Shown here piece by piece: positions 33,162 to 40,890 of a DNA stretch of 52,324 nt. The notes under the pieces are model-generated. The model was given only the letters and a program-made list of their open reading frames with translations, did no database searches and had not been told where the DNA came from. How positions within the stretch are numbered: position 1 is the first letter of the stretch; every line of letters begins with the position of its first letter. The stretch comes from Longimicrobium sp. (GTDB lineage: Bacteria; Gemmatimonadota; Gemmatimonadetes; Longimicrobiales; Longimicrobiaceae): contig DASVWD010000102.1 of NCBI GenBank assembly GCA_036389795.1, positions 1-52,324 of the forward strand, in the 5' to 3' direction. The position numbers and the translations under genes are program-made.

Positions 33162-33288
33162 AGTACGAAAGTACGGAAGTACGTGAGTACGAAAGCGGTT
33201 CGGTGCGCGCCGAGCCTCGCGTCGCGCCGGCCCGCCGTTCGTACTTCCGTACCTCGTACTTTCGTACTCCCGTACTCTAGAACACGCC
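33162..33288. repeat. Paired heptamer array (long hairpin)
   Basis: The left arm is GAAGTACGAAAGTACGG plus related units; the right arm is CGTACTTCCGTACC, TCGTACTTTCG and so on, its approximate complement. The inner region holds GGTGCGCGCCGAG and a GC-rich core. It directly follows the S9 peptidase stop and may act as its terminator. Confidence 0.8.
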
Positions 33289-33436
33289 CTGATTGGCACG
33301 CTTTACGCATAGCCGTTCCGGTCCAACAGATAGCGAGAGCGTCGGGGGCACCGCGCGGGTGGGCGAACACGCCCCGCCCGCGTTCGCTGTTCAGGAAGCA
33401 AACAGTTGTCAGGCAAGGGGTTAGATGGTCCGGGCG

Positions 33437-33451
33437 TGGCACGCGGGTTGC
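33437..33451 (+). promoter_or_regulatory. Sigma-54-type promoter for the zinc-ribbon gene
   Basis: TGGCACGCGGGTTGC matches the RpoN consensus TGGCAC-N5-TTGC exactly (GG-N10-GC spacing). Transcription would begin near 33464, 60 bp before the ATG at 33525. A second, weaker match (TGGCACGCTTTACGC, 33294-33308) lies upstream, perhaps by chance. Confidence 0.65.
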
Positions 33452-33524
33452 GAAAGGTCGGGAGACGACGACACGGGAGATTCAGGGACCCGCAGTCGAG
33501 GGCCTCTTTAGAGGAGGGAAGACC

Positions 33525-33824
33525 ATGACCAACCGCATCGCGAAGGAGCTCTCCGAGACGCTGCCGCAGCCGAAGGGGCCTTTCACCGATGCCGAGGCTC
33601 TGGAGCTGCTGATGGCGTATCGCAAGGACCCGTCGGACGTGCCGTGCCCGCTCTGCGGCCCCGACACCATCGAGGTCCTGGCGTTCATCGAGCCGCAGAT
33701 CGACCCGAACGGGTTCGCCTCGGTGACCAACCCCGAGGGCGAGTACGCGGCCGCGCTGTACTGCCACAAGTGCTTCCGGGCCGTGGGCATCCTGGCCGGC
33801 GCCATGCGCGACGACCGCGTCTGA
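33525..33824 (+). CDS. Small zinc-ribbon protein
   Basis: A 99-residue cytoplasmic protein starting at an ATG behind GAGGAGGGAAG, one of the strongest ribosome sites in the window. VPCPLCGPDTIEVLAFIEP and ALYCHKCFRAVGIL give a C-x-x-C pair twice, forming one zinc ribbon. The N-terminal 40 residues are helical (FTDAEALELLMAYRKD). No family is recognised. A sigma-54 promoter upstream and a strong terminator downstream suggest a highly expressed, specifically regulated single gene. Confidence 0.72.
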   Translation: MTNRIAKELSETLPQPKGPFTDAEALELLMAYRKDPSDVPCPLCGPDTIEVLAFIEPQIDPNGFASVTNPEGEYAAALYCHKCFRAVGILAGAMRDDRV

Positions 33825-33896
33825 CGGCGGCGGCGCCCCCTCCCTGACGGGCGCCGGACGGTAAAAAACTGGTCTTCTCCCTCGACGACGAGGAAA

Positions 33897-33924
33897 GCGG
33901 CGGCACCCGGGCGGGTGCCGCCGC
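33897..33924 (+). terminator. Terminator of the zinc-ribbon gene
   Basis: A perfect 12-bp stem GCGGCGGCACCC / GGGTGCCGCCGC with a 4-nt loop is followed by TGCGTTTGCG, about 70 bp past the stop. Confidence 0.75.
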
Positions 33925-33940
33925 TGCGTTTGCGTGCTGG

Positions 33941-34150
33941 GCGGCTGAAGCCGCGGCAACAACTGCAGAAGCCTCGCAAACCCCGCGAGGCTTCAACCGC
34001 GTAACCCCAAATACCGCACCCGGTTTCGTCGCGCGAAGCGCCGAGGTGTTTCCCCTCTACCGCGCAGCGGGGGAGGGGAGCGCGTCCTCTGGCTGCGAGG
34101 AACGAGCAGCCGAGGACCGCGCGGGGGAGGGGGTCTCCCCGGCGGCGCAG
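33941..34150. repeat. Composite dispersed repeat, inverted relative to 3424
   Basis: GCGGCTGAAGCCGC, the AAGCCTCGC / GCGAGGCTT hairpin, then the reverse complement of the 3424-3600 block (TTTCGTCGCGCGAAGCGCCG, GTTCC-type ends, CGAGGAACGAGCAGCCGAGG). It sits beside the 3' end of the leftward EamA gene. Confidence 0.8.
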
Positions 34151-34177
34151 CCGCCGGACGGGCGCCGAAGGGGGCTT

Positions 34178-35053
34178 CTACGCCGGCGCCGCGTCCGGCT
34201 CGGGGGCGCGGCGGGCGTCCTGCCAGGTCTTCACGGTGGTGGCGCCCAGGATCAGCGCGCCGCCCGCCAGCGCCCAGGCGCCGGGGCGCTCGCCGTGCAC
34301 CAGCCACGCCCAGAACGGGCTGAGCGCGGGCTCCAGCAGCAGCAGCGCCGACGCCTCCAGCGCCGAGAGGTGGCGGATCCCCGCGGTGAGCAGGACGTAC
34401 GCGGCCCCCACCTGGAAGACGCCCAGGTACCCCACCACCGCCCAGTCCACCGGGCGCGCCGCCGCCGGCAGCGCCATCGGCAGGCACGCCAGGAAGGCGA
34501 TCACGTTCCCCGCCGCCACCGTGGGGAGCCCGTTGCCGTCCTCGCCGCGGCGGCCCATCCAGCGCAGCCCCATCAGCGTGAGCGCGTAGCAGACGCCGCT
34601 CAGGAACCCCAGCACGTTCCCCGTGCGCGGGTCGGGCGCCGTGACGGCCGGCTCCTCGGCGCCCACGAAGAACACCACCAGCCCCGCCACCACCACCGCC
34701 ATGAACGCCAGGTCGCGCCGCCGGATCGGCTCGCGCAGCAGCAGCGGCGACAGCAGCAGCACGTAGAGCGGCGCCGCGGCCTGCAGGAAGATGGCGTTGG
34801 CCGCCGTGGTCAGCTTGTTGGCCGTGACGAAGAGCACCAGCGTGGCGGCGTACGCCGCGCCCACCGGGAGCGCGTGCCACGTCCACCCGCGCCGCGCGGC
34901 CGGCACCAGCAGCAAGAGCGCCAGCGCCGCCACCCCCGAGCGGAACCCCGCCACCTGCCAGCCGGTGAGCTCGGTGGCCTTCACCGCCGCGCCGCCGGTG
35001 GAGAAGAGGAGCGCGGCCCCCAGGATCTCGAGTCGGTGTCGGATGGATGCCAC
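34178..35053 (-). CDS. EamA/DMT family transporter
   Basis: About 291 residues with ten hydrophobic helices in two EamA repeats (EILGAALLFSTGGAAVK first; AGNVIAFLACLPMALP and ALSPFWAWLVHGERPG later). Sequence elements TELTGWQVAGFRSGVAAL and LEASALLLLEPALSPFWAWL are family-typical. The substrate is unknown (metabolite exporters are common). A GTG (VASIRHRLEILG) is chosen as start because upstream codons are Arg/Pro-rich and non-membrane. It is divergent from the PNPOx-like gene. Confidence 0.83.
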   Translation of the reverse strand: MASIRHRLEILGAALLFSTGGAAVKATELTGWQVAGFRSGVAALALLLLVPAARRGWTWHALPVGAAYAATLVLFVTANKLTTAANAIFLQAAAPLYVLLLSPLLLREPIRRRDLAFMAVVVAGLVVFFVGAEEPAVTAPDPRTGNVLGFLSGVCYALTLMGLRWMGRRGEDGNGLPTVAAGNVIAFLACLPMALPAAARPVDWAVVGYLGVFQVGAAYVLLTAGIRHLSALEASALLLLEPALSPFWAWLVHGERPGAWALAGGALILGATTVKTWQDARRAPEPDAAPA

Positions 35054-35216
35054 GGCGGCTGGAGTCCGGTTCGGCGGTGGGGGTTCGGTCGCGCGGCGAG
35101 GCGGTACGATGCTCGGCCCGCCGTCCCGCGGCAAGGCTGGACCGCGCCCGGCACGCATGCTGCGACAGTCTTCGTCCTCACAACGTTTGGCAAACATTAA
35201 ACAGGCGGAATGTACG

Positions 35217-35777
35217 ATGGCTATGGACGAAGCGCCGCACGGGGCCGAGGCGGTCCCGACCGACAAGAAGCTGGAGGATCTCTACGCGCTGGTGGACGGG
35301 ATCGAGGTGGCCATGTTCACCACCCGCCGCCCCGACGGGCACCTGGTCTCGCGCCCGATGCAGACGCAGGAGCGCGACGGCGTGGCGGACTTCTGGTTCG
35401 TGACCGACGGCGATGCGAGCAAGCTGGACGAGCTGGAGCACGACCCGCACGTGAACCTGGCCTACTACCGCGACCGCACCCGCGAGTGGGTGTCGGTGAG
35501 CGGCACGGCCCGCGCGACCCGCGACCGCGAGCTGGTGCGGCGCCTCTACCAGCCCGACTGGCGCGCCTGGTTCGCCGACGAGGGCGGCGAGCGGGACGGC
35601 GGCCCCGAGGACCCGCGCATCACCCTGGTGCTGGTGGAGGCCGAGAGCGTGGTCTACATGAAGAGCGACACCCCGCGCCCGGTCGTCCTCTTCGAGGTGG
35701 TGAAGGGGATCGTCACCGGCCAGGAGCCCCGCATCGGCTCGGTGCGCACGCTGGACCACGCCGAGCTGCACCGGTAG
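35217..35777 (+). CDS. Pyridoxamine 5'-phosphate oxidase-like protein (general stress type)
   Basis: A 186-residue flavin-binding split-barrel protein. MFTTRRPDGHLVSRPMQTQE and VADFWFVTDGDASKLDEL are the general-stress-protein 26 signature; NLAYYRDRTREWVSVSGTAR and the ending VLFEVVKGIVTGQEPRIG complete the barrel. It probably binds FMN, F420 or FAD and handles redox stress rather than making PLP. The first of two nearby ATGs is used. A paired heptamer array starts immediately after the stop. Confidence 0.85.
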   Translation: MAMDEAPHGAEAVPTDKKLEDLYALVDGIEVAMFTTRRPDGHLVSRPMQTQERDGVADFWFVTDGDASKLDELEHDPHVNLAYYRDRTREWVSVSGTARATRDRELVRRLYQPDWRAWFADEGGERDGGPEDPRITLVLVEAESVVYMKSDTPRPVVLFEVVKGIVTGQEPRIGSVRTLDHAELHR

Positions 35778-35779
35778 GA

Positions 35780-35907
35780 ATTACGGAAGTACGAAAGTAC
35801 GAAAGTACGAAAGTACGAACAGCGAAACCGGTCGACGCGAGGAGCGTCCCTCCTCGCGCCGACCGGCCTCGTACTCACGTACTTCCGTACTTCCGTACTT
35901 CCGTACT
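35780..35907. repeat. Paired heptamer array between convergent genes
   Basis: The left arm has about five AAGTACG units; an inner hairpin (CGGTCGACGCGAGGAG with CTCCTCGCGCCGACCG) follows; the right arm has CGTACTTC units. The whole is one long hairpin occupying the gap between the convergent PNPOx-like and VWA genes, so it may end both transcripts. Confidence 0.85.
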
Positions 35908-35909
35908 GA

Positions 35910-37592
35910 TCAGTTCCCCGCGACTCGATCCTCATCCCGCCGCTCGCGGGCGGCGATCTGGCGGCTCTGCTCCACCAGGCCCACGAACTCGGCGCGGTAG
36001 CCGCCCGGGTCGTCGGCCAGGGCGCCGCGGGCCAGCCCCAGCACGCCGGACCAGCTGGACGTGCCCTTGAACTTCGAGTCGCGCAGCAGCAGCCCCCACT
36101 GGGCCACCGCCGCGGCGAAGCGGAAGTCGTCGGAGGTGCGCTCCAGCGCGGCGCCGCGGTCGGCCACCGGGCGCTCGATCAGCCGGCTCGTCTCGCCGTC
36201 GGGCTGCTTGTAGCGCAGCGCCACCGTCAGCAGCTCGCCGGTCTGGCGCGTGCCGGCGCGCGGGCGCGTCTCCTGGTAGCGCAGCGGGCCCGCGCCCCGC
36301 ACCGGGGTGGGCGCGCCCACGGGGACCACCTCGTACAGCGCCGTCACCGAGTGGCCGGCGCCCAGCTCGCCCGCGTCCTTTTTGTCGTCCTGGAAGTCTT
36401 CCGGCGCCAGCGCGCGGTTCTCGTAGCCGATCAGCCGGTACGCCCGCACCCGCGCCGGGTTGAACTCCACCTGCACCTTCACGTCCTTGGCGATGGTCAG
36501 CAGCGTGCCGCCCATCTCGCGCACCAGCACCTTGCGCGCCTCGGCCTCGCCGTCCACGTAGGCGTAGTTGCCGTTCCCGGCGTCGGCCAGCTGCTCCATC
36601 TTGGCGTCCTGGTAGTTCCCCGTCCCGAAGCCCAGCACGGTCAGGAAGACGCCGGCCTCGCGCTCGCGCTCGATCAGCCGCACCAGCTCGGCGTCGCTGG
36701 AGACGCCCACGTTGAAGTCGCCGTCGGTGGCCAGGATCACCCGGTTGTTGCCGCCCTGGATGAACGCCTCGCGCGCGGTGCGGTAGGCCAGCACGATCCC
36801 CTCGCCGCCCGCGGTGGAGCCGCCCGCCTGCAGGTCGTCGATCGCCCGCATGATCCGCCCCTTCTCGGAGCCCGCCGTGGGCGGCAGCACCAGCCCGGCG
36901 GCGCCCGCGTACACCACGATGGAGACGCGGTCCTGCGGGCGGAGCTGCTCCACCAGCAGGCGCAGGCTCTCCTTGACCAGCGGCAGCTTGTTGGGCTCGT
37001 CCATCGAGCCGGAGACGTCGACCAGGAGCACCAGGTTCCCGGGCGGGAGGCTGTGCCGCTCCATGCGCCGGCCCTGCAGCCCCACGTGCACCAGCCGGTG
37101 CGCGGGGTTCCACGGCGCCGCCGACACCTCGGTGGTGATGGAGAAGGGGTGCTCGCCCTCGGGGTCGGGGTAGTCGTACTCGAAGTAGTTGATCAGCTCC
37201 TCCAGGCGCACCGCGTCGGCCGGCGGCAGCCGCCCCTCGGTCAGGAAGCGCCGCACGTTGCTGTACGAGGCCGCGTCGACGTCGATGGCGAAGGTGGAGA
37301 GCGGGTGCAGCGTCACGTCCTGGAACTCGTTCTCGCGGATGAGGCGGTACCCTTCTCGATTGAACCCGGCGGTGTCGGCCGCGCCGGGCACGCCACGCAC
37401 GGCGGCGTCGTAGTCCACGGGCGGCGCGACCTCCATCATGTCGGCGGCGACCATGGGCTGCGGGGCGGCCGCACCCACGCTCTCCTGGGTGACGGTGGCG
37501 GTGTCGGAGCGGCCGCGCTCGGAGGCGCAGGCGCCCAGGACGGCGAGCGCCCCGGCCAGCAGCAGGGGCGTGAGGTGTCGTTTGGTCCACAT
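35910..37592 (-). CDS. YfbK-type VWA-domain lipoprotein
   Basis: A 560-residue protein with a lipobox (LAGALAVLGACAS), so it is lipid-anchored. An N-terminal region (TFAIDVDAASYSNVRRFLTEG, EELINYFEYDYP) is the VWF-A-associated domain of the YfbK family. The VWA domain follows with a MIDAS motif, LVLLVDVSGSMDEPNKLP (DxSxS), then TDGDFNVG and LTVLGFGTGNYQ. A C-terminal DUF3520-like region ends it. Its ligand is unknown. The start ATG has GGAGAAGG upstream. Confidence 0.9.
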   Translation of the reverse strand: MWTKRHLTPLLLAGALAVLGACASERGRSDTATVTQESVGAAAPQPMVAADMMEVAPPVDYDAAVRGVPGAADTAGFNREGYRLIRENEFQDVTLHPLSTFAIDVDAASYSNVRRFLTEGRLPPADAVRLEELINYFEYDYPDPEGEHPFSITTEVSAAPWNPAHRLVHVGLQGRRMERHSLPPGNLVLLVDVSGSMDEPNKLPLVKESLRLLVEQLRPQDRVSIVVYAGAAGLVLPPTAGSEKGRIMRAIDDLQAGGSTAGGEGIVLAYRTAREAFIQGGNNRVILATDGDFNVGVSSDAELVRLIEREREAGVFLTVLGFGTGNYQDAKMEQLADAGNGNYAYVDGEAEARKVLVREMGGTLLTIAKDVKVQVEFNPARVRAYRLIGYENRALAPEDFQDDKKDAGELGAGHSVTALYEVVPVGAPTPVRGAGPLRYQETRPRAGTRQTGELLTVALRYKQPDGETSRLIERPVADRGAALERTSDDFRFAAAVAQWGLLLRDSKFKGTSSWSGVLGLARGALADDPGGYRAEFVGLVEQSRQIAARERRDEDRVAGN

Positions 37593-37958
37593 CGGTGCCT
37601 TCTCCGTTCGAGTGGGAGTCGGGCTGGCGCCTCCCGCCGGGGTCGATGCCGCGGCGGAGCGGCGCGCGAGGGGGCATCGGGCGTACCCGCGCCGGCCCTC
37701 CGGCGCGGACGCCCGCAACTCCTGCGTCCTCCAGCACTTGCGTGTGATCTGGCCCCGCGGGCGCGGCCGCTGCCCGCGGCGTTCGGACGGTGTTCAGTGG
37801 ACCCGGGTCGCGTTCAATGAACGCAGAGGGGCGCCTCGATCTGACGCGGGTGGCGGGCGGGCGCGGGACGGCTAACTTCAGGGGACAGGGGACAGGGGAC
37901 AGCCGGCGCGCTTCCGCGGATCCCCGTCACGATTCTCGACCACCGGAAGGGAAGATCC

Positions 37959-39748
37959 GTGAGGCTCCGACTCGCATCCACGCTCGCCGCGCTCCTGCTG
38001 GCCGCCGCGTGCGCCTCCCCTCGGCCGGAGCGCGCCGCGGCGGCGCCCGCGGCCCCGGCGCCGGCCGCGCCCGGCGCCGCGCAGGCGGAGTACGAGCGCT
38101 TCGCCCGCGAGTTCCTGGACTGGCACTACGCCAGCAACCCGGTGGAGGCGACCTCGCTGGGCGTCCACGCCCACGACGCGCGGATGCCGGACGTCTCGCG
38201 CGCCGGGATCGAGCGGCGCACGGCGGAGCTGCGCGGGTGGCTGGAGCGGCTGGGGCGGATCGACCGGGCGGCGCTCGCGGGCGACGCCGCGCTCGACTAC
38301 CAGATCCTCGACCACGCCATCCGCGCGCAGCTGCTGGATGTGGAGGAGGTGCGCCCCTGGCGGAAGGACCCCGGCTTCTACAACAGCCAGGTGGCGTACG
38401 GGATCTCGACCCTCTCCTCGCGCGAGTTCGCGCCGCTCCCCCAGCGGCTGGAGGCGATGATGGCGCGCCTGGCCGCGCTCCCCGCGATCCTCGCCGCCGC
38501 GCGCGAGAACCTGGACCCGGCCGCCGTCCCCCGCCTCTGGGCCGAGCAGGCCGTTGGCGACGTGCGCGGCACCGCCACGTTCGTCCGCGACGACCTGCAG
38601 CAGGCGCTCGCCGCGCAGGGGCTGCCACGGTCGACCCGGAGCTCCGGCGCCGCTGGTCGGTGGCGGCGGGGCAGGCCATCGTGCAGCTGGAGCGCTTCGC
38701 GGGGTGGATCGAGCTGGAGGTGGTGCCGCGCGCGGAGGGCGACTTCCGGCTGGGGAAGGACCTCTTCGAGCGCAAGCTCCGCTACGACGAGCACGTGGCG
38801 CTCACCGCCGAGGAGCTGCAGGGCATCAACGAGGGCGCCATCCGCGACTACCACGCCCGGGTGGCGCGCGAGGCGGCCCGCATCGACCCGCGGCGGACTC
38901 CGGCGCAGGTGATGGACTCCCTGGTCCGCGTGCACCCCACGCCCGAGGAGCTGATCCCCACCGCCCGCCGGCAGCTGGACTCGATCAAGGCGTTCATCGT
39001 GCGGCGCGGCATCGTCACCCTGCCGTCGGAGCGCATGCCGGTGGTGCGCGAGACGCCGCCGTACGCGCGGCTGGGCTTCGCCTCGATGGACACGCCGGGG
39101 CCCTTCGAGACGGTGGCCACCGAGGCGTTCTTCAACATCACCAACGTGGACCCGGCCTGGACGCCCGAGCAGAAGGAGCAGCACCTCACCTACTTCAACT
39201 ACCCGGGGCTGCTGGGGATCACGGTGCACGAGGCGATGCCCGGCCACTTCGTGCAGCTGCTGTACATGCCGCAGATCCCCACCGAGGTGCGCAAGGTGTT
39301 CATCCCCGCCTCGGTGGTGGAGGGGTGGGCGCACTACGCGGAGCAGATGATGGTGGACGAGGGCCTGGGCGGGGGCGACCCGGCGGTGCGGCTGGCGCAG
39401 CTGCGGCGCGCGCTGCAGCGGCACGCGCGCTGGCACGCGGGGCTCTCCATGCACGCCTTCGGCGGCTCGGTGGAGGACGCGGCGAAGCGCTTCGAGGAGA
39501 TCGCCTTCTTCGCCCCCTTCCCGGCGCTGCGCGAGACGCAGCGCGGCACCGGCGACCCCACCTACCTCTACTATGCGCTGGGGAGGATGCAGATCCTGAA
39601 GCTGCGCGAGGACTACCGGCGCTGGCTGGAGTCGCGCGGCCAGCGCTTCAGCCTGCGCGAGTTCCACGACCGCTTCCTGCGTCTGGGGCTCCCGGTCTCC
39701 CTCGCCCGGCAGGTGATGATCCCGGGGGACACGGGGCCGTCGCTGTAG
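37959..39748 (+). pseudogene. DUF885 family putative peptidase with one frameshift
   Basis: The lipoprotein-type N-terminus ([16 protein letters not shown]) and about 220 residues of DUF885 ([20 protein letters not shown]) read in one frame to about 38620. The homologous continuation ([21 protein letters not shown] onward, with the HEAMPGH zinc-site-like motif, [13 protein letters not shown] and a C-terminus at 39748) is in the frame one base back. The shift lies at CAGGGGCTGCC (38616-38626), a G run; one missing base explains it. The pieces match end to end, so this is a recent frameshift or a sequencing error in a GC-rich run. Confidence 0.8.
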
Positions 39749-39778
39749 AGGGGTGAGGGCGGGGGAAGAGATGGTCGA

Positions 39779-39872
39779 AGGCGGCTGAAGCCGCGGCAAC
39801 CACTGCAGAAAGCCTCGCCTGGCCGGGTTCCGTGCAACGCGGGATTCGGTGCGGGCGAGGCTTCAACTTCGA
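39779..39872. repeat. GCGAGGC hairpin repeat, variant copy
   Basis: GCGGCTGAAGCCGC, then AAGCCTCGC, a 40-nt insert that contains TTCCGTGCAACG, then GCGAGGCTTCAAC. The loop is longer than in the other copies. Confidence 0.7.
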
Positions 39873-39950
39873 GTGCGCGACGATGGCCATCACGGAACGC
39901 CGTCCCCGCGGGGGCGGCGTTCGCGTTTCGGAAGGGGTCAGGGGATGGGC

Positions 39951-40029
39951 TTGAACGCGTTCAACAGAATTCTTGACCTCGGCGAGAGCGCGCATTATCC
40001 TGCGTGCCGGGAGAGTTGAACGTGTTCAA
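39951..40029 (+). promoter_or_regulatory. TetR-gene promoter between two operator palindromes
   Basis: TTGAACGCGTTCAA (39951-39964) and TTGAACGTGTTCAA (40016-40029) flank TTGACC (39973-39978) and TATCCT (39996-40001) at a 17-bp spacing. The two palindromes are 65 bp apart, and the second overlaps the predicted start region. This is a textbook autorepression layout. Confidence 0.75.
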
Positions 40030-40046
40030 AATCAGGAGAGGGCCAG

Positions 40047-40802
40047 TTGGTCGACTCGAGCACGACGGAGACGGCGACGACGGCCGCCCGGACGGTTCGC
40101 GGGGAGCAGACGCGGGCGCTGATCCTGGAGACGGCGCTGGAGCTGTTCCGCGACCGCGGTTACGAGGAGACCACCATGCGCGCCATCGCCGAGCGCGCGG
40201 GGGTGGCCCTGGGGAGCGCGTACTACTACTTCCGCAGCAAGGAGGAGCTGATCCAGGGCTTCTACGCCCGCACGCACCAGGAGCACCTGGAGGCGTCGCG
40301 GGGGGTGCTGGCGGGGGAGCGCGGCTTCCAGCGGCGGCTGCTGGGGCTGATGCGCGCCAAGCTGGAGACGATCGAGCCGTACCACCGCTTCGCGGGGATC
40401 CTCTTCAAGACCGCCGCCGACCCGAAGAGCCCGCTCAACCCCTTCAGCCCCGAGTCCGCCGCGGTGCGCGCCGAGGCCACGGCGCTGTTCGCGGAGGTGG
40501 TGCGCGGCGCGGACGACGTGCGCGTGCCGGCGGACCTGGCGGCGGAGCTCCCCGGCCTCTTGTGGACCTGGCACATGGGGATCGTGCTCTTCTGGATCCA
40601 CGACGCCTCGCCGGGGCGGGCGCGCACCTGGAGGCTCATGGAGCGCACGGTGGAGCTGGTCGCCCGGCTGGTGAGGCTGGCCGGCAACCTGCTGCTGGCT
40701 CCGCTGCGCAAGACGACGCTGCGCCTGCTGCGCGAGCTGCGCGACGACGGGACAGGGCCGGCCGCTCCCACGACGATACCTGCGGATGTGCCACCCGCGT
40801 GA
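40047..40802 (+). CDS. TetR/AcrR family regulator
   Basis: A 251-residue protein starting at TTG behind AGGAGAG. The N-terminal HTH is canonical: TRALILETALELFRDRGYEE, TTMRAIAERAGVALGSAYYY, FRSKEELI. The ligand-binding domain follows (LRDDGTGPAAPTTIP tail is extra and disordered). It very probably binds the TTGAAC palindromes around its own promoter. The next gene, a DUF805-SRPBCC membrane fusion 88 bp downstream, is a likely target. The longer tail than usual is of no known consequence. Confidence 0.9.
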   Translation: MVDSSTTETATTAARTVRGEQTRALILETALELFRDRGYEETTMRAIAERAGVALGSAYYYFRSKEELIQGFYARTHQEHLEASRGVLAGERGFQRRLLGLMRAKLETIEPYHRFAGILFKTAADPKSPLNPFSPESAAVRAEATALFAEVVRGADDVRVPADLAAELPGLLWTWHMGIVLFWIHDASPGRARTWRLMERTVELVARLVRLAGNLLLAPLRKTTLRLLRELRDDGTGPAAPTTIPADVPPA

Positions 40803-40857
40803 GGGATGCGCGCGCAGCCCGGCCCGGAGCGCAGCGGAGGGACACGCCCAGAACCGC
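40798..40857. repeat. Dispersed GC-rich repeat, short copy
   Basis: CGTGAGGGATGCGCGC directly joined to GCAGCCCGGCCCGGAGCG and GCGGAGGGACACGCCC: the two ends of the 3655-3820 repeat without its middle. It sits between the TetR and membrane genes. Confidence 0.75.
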
Positions 40858-40890
40858 AGTTGATTCTTCCAAGCTGACCGGGAGGAATTT

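Noticed and set aside
33294-33308. Second sigma-54-like sequence (TGGCACGCTTTACGC)
   Set aside because: The -12 part reads ACGC in place of TTGC and it lies 217 bp from the gene; kept only as a note beside the better site at 33437.
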